Part shown: piece after piece, positions 1 to 7,334 of the stretch | How the letters are laid out: each line of letters starts with the position of its first letter | Numbering within the stretch: position 1 is the first letter of the stretch | Assembly: GCA_024236175.1 (NCBI GenBank) | Contig: JACKKY010000001.1 | Span: forward strand, 1,426,001 to 1,490,000 | Direction of reading: 5' to 3' | Source of the DNA: Novosphingobium sp. | GTDB lineage: Bacteria > Pseudomonadota > Alphaproteobacteria > Sphingomonadales > Sphingomonadaceae | DNA length: 64,000 bases | The notes under the pieces: model-generated | The model's input: only the letters and a program-made list of their open reading frames with translations | What the model was told of the DNA's origin: nothing | Databases searched by the model: none | Position numbers and translations under genes: made by a program

Positions 1-657
1 GTCAAGGCAGGCCTCGGCAGCGGCCGGACCTTGCTCGGCTTTGCCGGCAGCCCCTGGACCGTCGCGACGTATATGGTCGCGGGCAAGGGCAGCCGGGACC
101 AGCATGAGACGCGCGCACTGGCCTATCGCGATCCTGCCGGTTTCCAGGCAATCATCGATGCCATAACCGGGGTCACGATCGACTATCTTGCCGGCCAGAT
201 CGCGGCCGGTGCGGAAGCGGTCCAGCTCTTCGACAGCTGGGCGGGCAGCCTGGCCCCTGCCGAATTCGAACGCTGGGTGATTGCGCCCAACGCGGCGATC
301 GTTGCGTCGCTCCACAAGCGGTTTCCCGAATTGCCGGTGATCGGTTTTCCCAAAGGCGCCGGCGAGAAACTGCCCGCTTACGCCGGTGAGACCTGTGTCG
401 ATGCGGTCGGCCTTGACGAAACCATCGATCCCGCCTGGGCGGCGCGCGCTCTGCCGGAAGGCCTGCCGGTCCAGGGCAATCTTGATCCGCTGCTGCTGCT
501 GTCCGGCGGCACGGAGCTCGAGCGGCAGGCCTTGCATATCCTCGATTGTCTTGCGGGCCGGCCGCACGTCTTCAACCTGGGGCATGGGATCGGCCAGCAC
601 ACGCCTGTCGAACATGTCGAACAGCTTCTGGCAGTGATCCGCGGCTGGCGAGGTTAG
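1..657 (+). CDS. hemE: Uroporphyrinogen decarboxylase, C-terminal part (5' end outside window)
   Basis: The reading frame is open from base 1, so the start lies left of the window; about 218 residues are visible. HemE decarboxylates the four acetate side chains of uroporphyrinogen III to give coproporphyrinogen III in the cytoplasm. The visible part carries the family signatures LLGFAGSPWTVATYM, the QLFDSWAG segment, VQGNLDP, and the C-terminal FNLGHGIGQHTPVEHV. hemJ, a later enzyme of the same pathway, follows after 23 bp, so the two are probably co-transcribed. In Caulobacter and relatives hemE flanks the chromosomal origin, which fits the parAB/parS block about 9 kb downstream. Family call is certain. 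Confidence 0.96.
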   Translation, partial: VKAGLGSGRTLLGFAGSPWTVATYMVAGKGSRDQHETRALAYRDPAGFQAIIDAITGVTIDYLAGQIAAGAEAVQLFDSWAGSLAPAEFERWVIAPNAAIVASLHKRFPELPVIGFPKGAGEKLPAYAGETCVDAVGLDETIDPAWAARALPEGLPVQGNLDPLLLLSGGTELERQALHILDCLAGRPHVFNLGHGIGQHTPVEHVEQLLAVIRGWRG

Positions 658-680
658 CGGGGAACGATTATGTTGGGCAC

Positions 681-1124
681 ATGCAACAGGTGCTGGAAAT
701 GACGTATCTCTGGCTCAAGGCTGGCCACATCATCTTCGTGATCTTCTGGATGGCAGGGCTTTTCATGCTGCCCCGCTATTTCGTCTATCATCAGGAAGCG
801 GCTCCGGATTCTCCAGAGAACGAGGTCTGGCTCGACCGTGAGAGCAAGCTGCTCAAGATCATCCTCTGGCCTTCGCTGCTCATCACCTGGATTCTCGGCC
901 TGGCGTTGGCGATGGAGAGCGGTGCGTTCAGCCAGGGCTGGTTCCATGCCAAGCTTGCGCTTGTTCTGGCGCTTTCGGCATACCATGTGTGGCTGGCGAG
1001 CTATGCGGCTGCGCTGAGGCGCGGCGAACGCAAGCTTTCCGGCAAGCAGCTGCGCATGCTCAACGAAGTACCCGGCGTTGTTGCTGCACTGGTCGTCGTG
1101 CTGGTGGTCGTTCGACCGTTCTGA
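681..1124 (+). CDS. hemJ: Protoporphyrinogen IX oxidase HemJ-type
   Basis: A 147-residue membrane protein of the HemJ family, which replaces HemG/HemY in many alphaproteobacteria and oxidises protoporphyrinogen IX to protoporphyrin IX at the inner membrane. It shows four hydrophobic segments (about residues 9-28, 60-80, 90-110 and 126-147), and the conserved start of the family, LWLKAGHIIFVIFWMAGLF, with its histidine and the FMLPRYFVYH stretch. The ATG at 681 is chosen because it gives the family's usual N-terminus; longer in-frame starts run into hemE. An in-frame ATG at 699 is an alternative. It sits between hemE and rho, a conserved alphaproteobacterial order. Confidence 0.9.
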   Translation: MQQVLEMTYLWLKAGHIIFVIFWMAGLFMLPRYFVYHQEAAPDSPENEVWLDRESKLLKIILWPSLLITWILGLALAMESGAFSQGWFHAKLALVLALSAYHVWLASYAAALRRGERKLSGKQLRMLNEVPGVVAALVVVLVVVRPF

Positions 1125-1264
1125 CTCGTTGACTGTAGGCGCGCATGCGCTTATCGGCGAAATTATTCCGGTAACCAACCTGCGCGTCCTGCGCGGAACG
1201 ATCCGCTTTCCCAAAGCCCGATGATCAGCCGGCCTATCCAGACTCCATTCGGAATCCACAGACA

Positions 1265-2521
1265 ATGCATCTTAAAGAACTCAAGAAGAAAACTTCGGCC
1301 GAACTGGTCGAAATGGCCGAGGAATTCGGCGTCGAAGGCGCTTCGACCATGCGCCGGCAGGACCTCATGTTCGCGATCCTCAAGGAAGTCGCCGACGATG
1401 GCGAGGAGATCATGGGGCTTGGCACGATCGAGGTGCTTCCCGACGGTTTCGGTTTCCTGCGCTCGCCCGAGGCCAATTACCTTGCCGGCCCCGACGATAT
1501 CTACGTCTCGCCCAACCAGGTCCGCAAATGGGGCTTGCGCACCGGCGATACGGTTGAAGGCGAAGTCCGGGCGCCGAAGGACGGCGAGCGCTATTTTGCG
1601 ATCACCAAGCTCACCAGCGTCAATTTCGATGAGCCCGACGTCGTCCGCCATCGCGTCAATTTCGACAATCTCACGCCGCTCTATCCCGATGAGCGCCTGC
1701 GGCTCGATACGCTCGATCCGACGGTCAAGGACAAGTCGGCCCGGGTGATCGATCTGATAAGCCCGCAGGGCAAGGGGCAGCGCGCCCTGATCGTGGCGCC
1801 GCCACGCACCGGCAAGACCGTGCTCCTGCAGAATATCGCCAAGGCCATCACCGACAACCATCCCGAAGTGTTCCTCATCGTGCTGCTGATCGACGAGCGG
1901 CCGGAGGAAGTCACCGACATGCAGCGTTCGGTGAACGGGGAAGTGATCTCCTCGACCTTCGATGAACCGGCAAGCCGCCACGTGCAGGTTGCCGAGATGG
2001 TGATCGAGAAGGCGAAGCGACTGGTCGAACACAAGCGGGACGTCGTGATCCTGCTCGATTCGATCACCCGGCTGGGCCGCGCCTACAACACGGTGGTGCC
2101 CAGTTCGGGCAAGGTGCTCACCGGCGGTGTCGACGCCAATGCCCTGCAGCGGCCGAAACGCTTTTTCGGCGCGGCGCGGAACATCGAGGAGGGCGGTTCA
2201 TTGTCGATCATAGCGACCGCGCTTATCGATACGGGAAGCCGCATGGACGAGGTCATCTTCGAAGAGTTCAAGGGTACGGGCAATTCCGAGATCGTGCTCG
2301 ACCGCAAGGTGGCCGACAAGAGGATCTTCCCGGCGTTGGATGTCGGCAAGTCCGGCACCCGCAAGGAAGAGCTGCTTGTCGAGAAGGACCAGCTTTCGAA
2401 GATGTGGGTGCTGCGGCGCATCCTCATGCAGATGGGCACGGTCGACGCGATGGAATTCCTGCTCGACAAGATCAAGGATTCCAAGACCAACGAAGATTTC
2501 TTTGCGACGATGAACCAGTAG
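1265..2521 (+). CDS. rho: Transcription termination factor Rho
   Basis: A 418-residue hexameric RNA-dependent ATPase/helicase that terminates transcription. The N-terminal Rho domain (about residues 1-45, HLKELKKKTSAELVEMAEE) is followed by the RNA-binding cold-shock-like domain (about 50-125) and the RecA-type ATPase core. Walker A is APPRTGKT near residue 178-185 and Walker B is VILLDSITRLGRAYN near 260. The Q-loop/secondary RNA-site region GSGKVLTGG-like segment and the C-terminal R-loop region are intact. Length equals the family norm. A 140-bp leader separates it from hemJ; rho genes are often autoregulated there, but no clear terminator was seen. Confidence 0.98.
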   Translation: MHLKELKKKTSAELVEMAEEFGVEGASTMRRQDLMFAILKEVADDGEEIMGLGTIEVLPDGFGFLRSPEANYLAGPDDIYVSPNQVRKWGLRTGDTVEGEVRAPKDGERYFAITKLTSVNFDEPDVVRHRVNFDNLTPLYPDERLRLDTLDPTVKDKSARVIDLISPQGKGQRALIVAPPRTGKTVLLQNIAKAITDNHPEVFLIVLLIDERPEEVTDMQRSVNGEVISSTFDEPASRHVQVAEMVIEKAKRLVEHKRDVVILLDSITRLGRAYNTVVPSSGKVLTGGVDANALQRPKRFFGAARNIEEGGSLSIIATALIDTGSRMDEVIFEEFKGTGNSEIVLDRKVADKRIFPALDVGKSGTRKEELLVEKDQLSKMWVLRRILMQMGTVDAMEFLLDKIKDSKTNEDFFATMNQ

Positions 2522-2537
2522 GCCGAGCCGCGATCCA

Positions 2538-3269
2538 GTGAATGAACTTCTAGTCCTGGCCACTTCGACCACCTCGCTCGGCGGGCCTGCCGAGATATGG
2601 GGTCATATCGTCCGCGATTTCTCCAATATCGGCTCGCCGACTGCGCTTGCGGCATTCCTGCAGGTGCTGATGATCGACATCGTTCTGGCGGGCGACAATG
2701 CGATCGTCGTCGGCGCGCTTGCGGCGGGATTGCCCGCCGACCAGCGCAAGAAGGTGATCGCGATCGGTGTGATCGCCGCGCTGGTCCTGCGCGTGGCCTT
2801 TGCGCTCACGGTTACCTGGTTGCTCGGAATCGTTGGGCTGGTGCTGGCAGGCGGCCTGCTGCTGCTTTGGGTGGCATGGCGCATGTACCGCGACCTCGGC
2901 GGGCATGGCGTCGGCGAATCTCCCGGCTCCCCCGAGATCGAGGGCGACGAGCATTCGGGCCTGCGGCCATCGAAGAGTTTCGCAGCCGCCGCCTGGTCCG
3001 TGGCCGTGGCCGATGTTTCGATGAGCCTCGACAATGTCCTGGCGGTCGCCGGCGCGGCCCGTGAGCACCCCGGTATCCTGATCGTTGGCCTGGTTGTGGC
3101 CGTGGCCCTGATGGGAATCGCGGCCAATGTGATCGCCCAGTATATCGAACGCTACCGCTGGATCGGCTGGATTGGCCTGGTCGTGATCCTGTATGTCGCG
3201 CTCAAGATGATCTGGGACGGTTTCCACGAGGTGCAGCCCGCGGTCATGGGGCTGATGGCGGCGCTCTGA
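2538..3269 (+). CDS. TerC/YjbE-family integral membrane protein
   Basis: A 243-residue polytopic inner-membrane protein of the TerC family (YjbE-like). About seven hydrophobic segments are visible. The two family half-motifs are present: DIVLAGDNAIVVGALA near residue 48 and its repeat DVSMSLDNVLAVAGAA near residue 158; their acidic residues in membrane helices are thought to bind metal ions. Family members are implicated in manganese export or metal/tellurium resistance and in metallating exported proteins; the ion here cannot be told from sequence. The start is GTG at 2538, 16 bp after rho stops, so it may be read through from rho. A cytoplasmic loop with EIEGDEHSG lies between the halves. 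Confidence 0.85.
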   Translation: MNELLVLATSTTSLGGPAEIWGHIVRDFSNIGSPTALAAFLQVLMIDIVLAGDNAIVVGALAAGLPADQRKKVIAIGVIAALVLRVAFALTVTWLLGIVGLVLAGGLLLLWVAWRMYRDLGGHGVGESPGSPEIEGDEHSGLRPSKSFAAAAWSVAVADVSMSLDNVLAVAGAAREHPGILIVGLVVAVALMGIAANVIAQYIERYRWIGWIGLVVILYVALKMIWDGFHEVQPAVMGLMAAL

Positions 3270-3272
3270 ACC

Positions 3273-4859
3273 TCAGCCCAGACGTTCGAAACTCTCCGCC
3301 TGTGCCTGTTTCCAGGCGCGCGCGTAGGGAGTGGTGTCCGGGCTTTCCGCCAGCTCTCCCGGCTTGAGGAAATCGTAGACCCGGTCGAACGGCATCGCCA
3401 GCGTGCTGTTCGGGCGCTGGAACAGGTCCATGGGGCCGATTGACCAGGGATCGGCAAGTCCCATCGATACAACTATCTCGCGCAGGGCTTCGACGGTTTC
3501 GTGCTGGAAACGGGCAACCCGTTCCGCCTTGTCGTTGACCGCGAGGCCCTGCTGCCGCCAGGAAACCTGGGTGGCGACGCCAGTCGGGCAATCGCCGATA
3601 TGGCAGCGCATAGATTGTACGCAACCCAGCGAGAACATGAATGCGCGTGCGGCGTTGCACCAGTCCGCACCGATCGAGAAGGCGATTGCCATGCCCGCGC
3701 CGGAATGGACCTTGCCGGACGCACCAAGCCGTATCCGGTCCTTCAGACCGGTGCCGACGAGCATGTTGCGCATCACCACCAGCCCTTCGCGCAGCGGCGC
3801 GCCGACATTGTTCGACAATTCGGCGGGAGCAGCTCCGGTTCCGCCTTCGGCTCCGTCGACGACGATGAAATCGGGATAGATGCCGGTCTTCAGCATCGCC
3901 TTGCCGATGGCCATGATTTCGTGGGGCTTGCCGACACATAGCTTGATGCCGACCGGCTTGCCTCCGGAGAGTTCCCGCAGTCTTGCGAGCCATTCGACCA
4001 TTTCGATGGGTGTCGAGAATGTCGAATGGGCGGGCGGAGAGATGCAATCCTGCCAGGCTTCGATCTCGCGCGCCGCGGCGATTTCAGGGGTGACTTTCGT
4101 ACCGGGCAGCATGCCGCCATGGCCCGGCTTGGCGCCCTGGCTGAGCTTGACCTCGATCATCTTCACCTGATCGTCGGCAGCGTTTTCGGCGAAGCGCCCC
4201 GGATCAAAGCTGCCGTCCTTTGCGCGGCAGCAGAAATAGCCGCTGCCAATTTCCCAGATCAGGTCTCCGCCGTGCATCCGGTGATAACGGCTGATGCCGC
4301 CTTCCCCGGTATCATGGGCGAAACCGCCGAGTGCCGCGCCCTTGTTGAGAGCTTCGATTGCTCGCGCCGAGAGCGAGCCGAAGCTCATTGCCGAGATATT
4401 GAGCAGGGCCGAGGAATAGGGCTGCTTGCAGTCCGGTCCGCCGATCTGCAGCCGCCAGGGTTCGCGCGCCTTGCCGTTGGGTACGATCGAATGGGCCAGC
4501 CACTCGTATTCCTCCGAGTAGACATCCAGCTCGGTGCCCATCGGATGGCTGTCGAGATTGCCCTTTGCGCGGGCATAGACCAGCGCGCGCTCGTCGCGAT
4601 TGAACGGGCTGCCTTCAAGGTCGCTTTCGACGACATAGCTGTAAAGGAAGGGGCGCAGCCATTCGAACATCCAGCGGATGCGAGCGAGCAGGGGATAGTT
4701 CCGCCGAAGCGAATGGCCGGTTTGCAGGAAATCCCAAAGCGCGATGGCAAGCAGCGGCAGCGCCAAAGCCAGTCCCCAGCGCAGGGCGGGGACGGCGGCA
4801 CAGATGAGCGCCGCTGCCGCCACCAGGGCCGGGACGAGGTATCGCGGCGCCAGCCGCAT
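3273..4859 (-). CDS. FMN-binding glutamate-synthase-family protein (orphan GltB-like)
   Basis: A 528-residue protein with two N-terminal hydrophobic segments (about residues 6-45) followed by a stand-alone glutamate synthase FMN/central domain. Visible signatures are SFGSLSARAIEALNKGA, GEGGISRYH, KPGHGGMLPG, IVVDGAEGGTGAAP and a C-x5-C-x4-C cluster (CVQSMRCHIGDC) matching the 3Fe-4S ligands of glutamate synthase. It lacks the N-terminal glutaminase domain of full GltB, and no small subunit lies nearby, so glutamate synthase activity is not implied; related proteins are annotated only as glutamate-synthase-related flavoproteins. Its stop is 3 bp from the convergent TerC-like gene. It lies 11 bp downstream of the hydrolase gene, in the same direction. 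Confidence 0.85.
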   Translation of the reverse strand: MRLAPRYLVPALVAAAALICAAVPALRWGLALALPLLAIALWDFLQTGHSLRRNYPLLARIRWMFEWLRPFLYSYVVESDLEGSPFNRDERALVYARAKGNLDSHPMGTELDVYSEEYEWLAHSIVPNGKAREPWRLQIGGPDCKQPYSSALLNISAMSFGSLSARAIEALNKGAALGGFAHDTGEGGISRYHRMHGGDLIWEIGSGYFCCRAKDGSFDPGRFAENAADDQVKMIEVKLSQGAKPGHGGMLPGTKVTPEIAAAREIEAWQDCISPPAHSTFSTPIEMVEWLARLRELSGGKPVGIKLCVGKPHEIMAIGKAMLKTGIYPDFIVVDGAEGGTGAAPAELSNNVGAPLREGLVVMRNMLVGTGLKDRIRLGASGKVHSGAGMAIAFSIGADWCNAARAFMFSLGCVQSMRCHIGDCPTGVATQVSWRQQGLAVNDKAERVARFQHETVEALREIVVSMGLADPWSIGPMDLFQRPNSTLAMPFDRVYDFLKPGELAESPDTTPYARAWKQAQAESFERLG

Positions 4860-4870
4860 TGCCCGACGAA

Positions 4871-5569
4871 TCAGCCCACGTTCTGGGCGAAGAAATCCGC
4901 CGTGCGCTTGTCGGCGAGCTGCGCCGCCTGCTCGTCGCGTCGTGCGCCGACTTCGGCGGCGAAGCCATGATCGAGGCCCTCGTAGTCGTGGATCGTCACA
5001 TGGGGGTTGCCGTCCAGCCCTTCATGCATGGCTTTCTGTGCCTCGGGCGGCACGAAGCCGTCCGCTGTGGGGACATGCAGCATGAGCGGATTGGCAATGG
5101 CGTGCGATTCGTTGAGCATCTGGTCGATGCCGACGCCATAGTAGCCGACCGATGCATCGACATCGGTGCGGGCGGCCGCCATGTAGGCAACCTTGCCGCC
5201 CATGCAGAAGCCGACGAGTCCGACCTTGGGGACACCCTGGTCGCGCCGGATCCAGTGGATCACGGCTTCAACGTCCTGGATTCCGAGGTCCATGTCATGA
5301 TTCATCATCAGCTCAATGGCTTGCTGGAACTGCTCCGGCACGTCGGCATCCAGTTCGACACCCGGCTTCTGGCGCCAGAAGACGTCTGGAGCGACCGCGA
5401 GGTAGCCCTTTGCGGCCCAGTCGTCGCATTTCTTGCGAATGCCCTTCTCGACACCGAAGACTTCCTGGATGACGATGATCGCGCCGCGCGGGGTTCCATC
5501 GGGCCTGGCGACATAGGCGGGCAGCTTGTCGCTTCCGTCGAGCGTTGGGATCTGCGTGTTGGTGGACAT
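4871..5569 (-). CDS. Dienelactone hydrolase family protein
   Basis: A 232-residue alpha/beta hydrolase of the dienelactone hydrolase family (carboxymethylenebutenolidase-like), probably cytoplasmic. The nucleophile motif GFCMGGKVA contains the family cysteine; the acid (TADGFVPPEA region) and the histidine (YEGLDHGFA) complete a Cys-Asp-His triad. The conserved IVIQEVFGV N-terminal strand and helix are also present. The ATG at 5569 is chosen because it has a good GGAGAG ribosome site and gives the normal family length; an upstream extension to 5767 has no family similarity. True substrate unknown; no aromatic-degradation genes lie nearby. Confidence 0.9.
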   Translation of the reverse strand: MSTNTQIPTLDGSDKLPAYVARPDGTPRGAIIVIQEVFGVEKGIRKKCDDWAAKGYLAVAPDVFWRQKPGVELDADVPEQFQQAIELMMNHDMDLGIQDVEAVIHWIRRDQGVPKVGLVGFCMGGKVAYMAAARTDVDASVGYYGVGIDQMLNESHAIANPLMLHVPTADGFVPPEAQKAMHEGLDGNPHVTIHDYEGLDHGFAAEVGARRDEQAAQLADKRTADFFAQNVG

Positions 5570-5687
5570 GGCGTGCTCTCCTGAATTTCGTACGTTTGCC
5601 ACTATGCGCCGGCGATGGACTTTGCCAAGGGCGTGTGTCAGCAATAATGCAGATTCACGGCACTGAGCCACAGCCCCGGAGGCCGGC

Positions 5688-5948
5688 ATGAAAGTGAATG
5701 TAGAAATCGATTGCACCCCGGAGGAGGCCCGTCGCTTCCTCGGGCTGCCAGATGTCAGCGAGGCCAACGCCGTCTATGTCGACGCGATAACCAAGGCGAT
5801 GAAAGGCGTTGGCAGCATCGACCAGCTTCAGGAGTACGCCAAGCAGCTGGCGCCGATGAGCCAGATGGGCCTCAAATTGTTCCAGCAGTTCCTCGAGAGC
5901 GGCGCGGCGATGACCGGAGCCGGATCCAAGAAGAAGAGCAGCGACTGA
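5688..5948 (+). CDS. DUF6489 family protein
   Basis: A small 86-residue protein, MKVNVEIDCTPEEARRFLGLPDV onward (first residues), with an amphipathic helical body and a lysine/serine-rich tail (SKKKSSD). It matches the alphaproteobacterial DUF6489 family, whose function is unknown. The CTPEEARRFLGLPDV stretch is the recognisable core. It lies 51 bp before mnmE and is transcribed in the same direction. A GGAGG-like ribosome site (cccggaggccggc) precedes the ATG. No catalytic residues or membrane segments are apparent. Confidence 0.75.
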   Translation: MKVNVEIDCTPEEARRFLGLPDVSEANAVYVDAITKAMKGVGSIDQLQEYAKQLAPMSQMGLKLFQQFLESGAAMTGAGSKKKSSD

Positions 5949-5999
5949 GCCGGGGCGCCTGCTGCGACAGGGCAGGCGCCTGCCGATTGCCGGTAGACC

Positions 6000-7277
6000 A
6001 TGTCAGACACGATCTTCGCATTGTCGAGCGGCGCGCCGCCCGCGGCGATTGCCGTGATACGGATCAGCGGCCCGCAGGCATCGGAGGCGCTTGAGAGACT
6101 TGCCGGGCGATTGCCCGGCGTGCGCCGGGCGAGCCTGTTGCCGCTTTGCGACCGCGGTGGCGAATTGCTCGATGAAGCGCTGGTCTTGTGGTTGTCGGGG
6201 CCCGGGACCGCGACCGGCGAAGACATGGTGGAACTGCATTGCCATGGTGGCAGGGCGGTTGTGGTCGCCGTCGAGGCCGAACTCGGGCGCTGCCCCGGAC
6301 TTCGTCGGGCGGCGCCGGGCGAATTCACGCGCCGGGCCTTCGCCAACGGCCGGATCGATCTGGCTGAGGCGGAGGGCCTGGCGGATTTGCTGTCTGCGGA
6401 AACCGAGCTGCAGCGCCGGAGCGCACTGGCGATGGCCGGCGGTGCCTTTTCACAGGAAGTGGAGGCGTGGCGGGAGAGTTTGCTGGCGCTGTCCGCCGCT
6501 GTCGAGGCCGTGCTCGATTTCTCGGACGAGGACGATGTTGCGCTGCTTCCGCCCGATTTCGCCACCCGTGTCGGACAATTGCGCGACCTGATCGGCGAAT
6601 GGCTTGTTCGGCCGCGTGCAGAGACCCTGAAGGAAGGATACCGGGTTGTCCTCGCAGGGCCGCCGAATACTGGAAAAAGCACTCTTTTCAATGCGTTGGT
6701 AGAGCATGAAGCGGCGATTGCAACGCCGATCGCGGGAACTACGCGCGATGTGTTGACCCGTCCGGTGGCACTGGACGGCGTGCCGTTCCTGTTCGTCGAC
6801 ACGGCGGGATTGCGCGAGGAGGTCGGCGATACGGTGGAGGCGATCGGCGTCGAGCGCGCTCGCGACGCGGTGGAGCAGGCTGATCTTGTCTTGTGGCTTG
6901 GCGCGGAAGGCGGGGGGCCGTTGGAGGCGTGGGAGGTCGAACCGCAGGCGGATCGGGCCGATCATCCGACAAAGCGAGACCCGCGCCATCGCGTATCGGC
7001 CGTGACCGGCGAGGGACTCGCCGAATTGCGGAGCGATTTGCTTCAGACCGCCCGCATGGCGCTTCCCAAGCCGGGCGATGCAGCTCTTAATGACCGGCAG
7101 CACGAATTGCTTTTCCAGGCCGAGGCGGTGTTGGGCTTTGCGGCGACTGTCGACGACCCGTTGCTGGTTGCCGAAAATTTGCGCCTCGCTCGAGTTGCCC
7201 TGGATGCGCTGGTGGGCAGGACCACCACGGAAGACATGCTTGACATGTTGTTCGGTCGGTTCTGCATCGGGAAGTAG
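6000..7277 (+). CDS. mnmE: tRNA modification GTPase MnmE
   Basis: A 425-residue protein that, with MnmG, installs the carboxymethylaminomethyl (or aminomethyl) group at U34 of tRNAs. The N-terminal folate-binding domain (about 1-115), helical domain, inserted Ras-like G domain (about 210-360) and the C-terminal catalytic FCIGK are present. G1 is GPPNTGKSTL, G2 IAGTTRD, G3 DTAG and G5 SAVTG. The G4 motif, normally NKxD, is replaced by PQAD in VEPQADRAD, and the segment before it is shortened, which explains the length below the usual 450. Only the aspartate of G4 is retained (see findings). mnmG follows after 57 bp that contain a parS site. Confidence 0.95.
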   Translation: MSDTIFALSSGAPPAAIAVIRISGPQASEALERLAGRLPGVRRASLLPLCDRGGELLDEALVLWLSGPGTATGEDMVELHCHGGRAVVVAVEAELGRCPGLRRAAPGEFTRRAFANGRIDLAEAEGLADLLSAETELQRRSALAMAGGAFSQEVEAWRESLLALSAAVEAVLDFSDEDDVALLPPDFATRVGQLRDLIGEWLVRPRAETLKEGYRVVLAGPPNTGKSTLFNALVEHEAAIATPIAGTTRDVLTRPVALDGVPFLFVDTAGLREEVGDTVEAIGVERARDAVEQADLVLWLGAEGGGPLEAWEVEPQADRADHPTKRDPRHRVSAVTGEGLAELRSDLLQTARMALPKPGDAALNDRQHELLFQAEAVLGFAATVDDPLLVAENLRLARVALDALVGRTTTEDMLDMLFGRFCIGK

Positions 7278-7278
7278 A

Positions 7279-7294
7279 TGTTCCACGTGGAACA
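7279..7294. other. parS: parS centromere site 1 (mnmE-mnmG intergenic)
   Basis: A perfect 16-bp palindrome, TGTTCCACGTGGAACA, located 1 bp after the mnmE stop codon. It matches the bacterial parS consensus (TGTTNCACGTGNAACA) recognised by ParB. It is the only one of three copies outside a coding sequence. parB is encoded 3.3 kb downstream. Identification as parS is from consensus and context. Confidence 0.93.
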
Positions 7295-7334
7295 TGCGCG
7301 TCGATTGTTTTGACGCGAATCCGCGCTTCGCGTA

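Noticed and set aside
1125..1264. Possible short leader peptide before rho
   Set aside because: The short ATG frames in the 140-bp leader overlap rho, have no good ribosome site and show no amino acid run.
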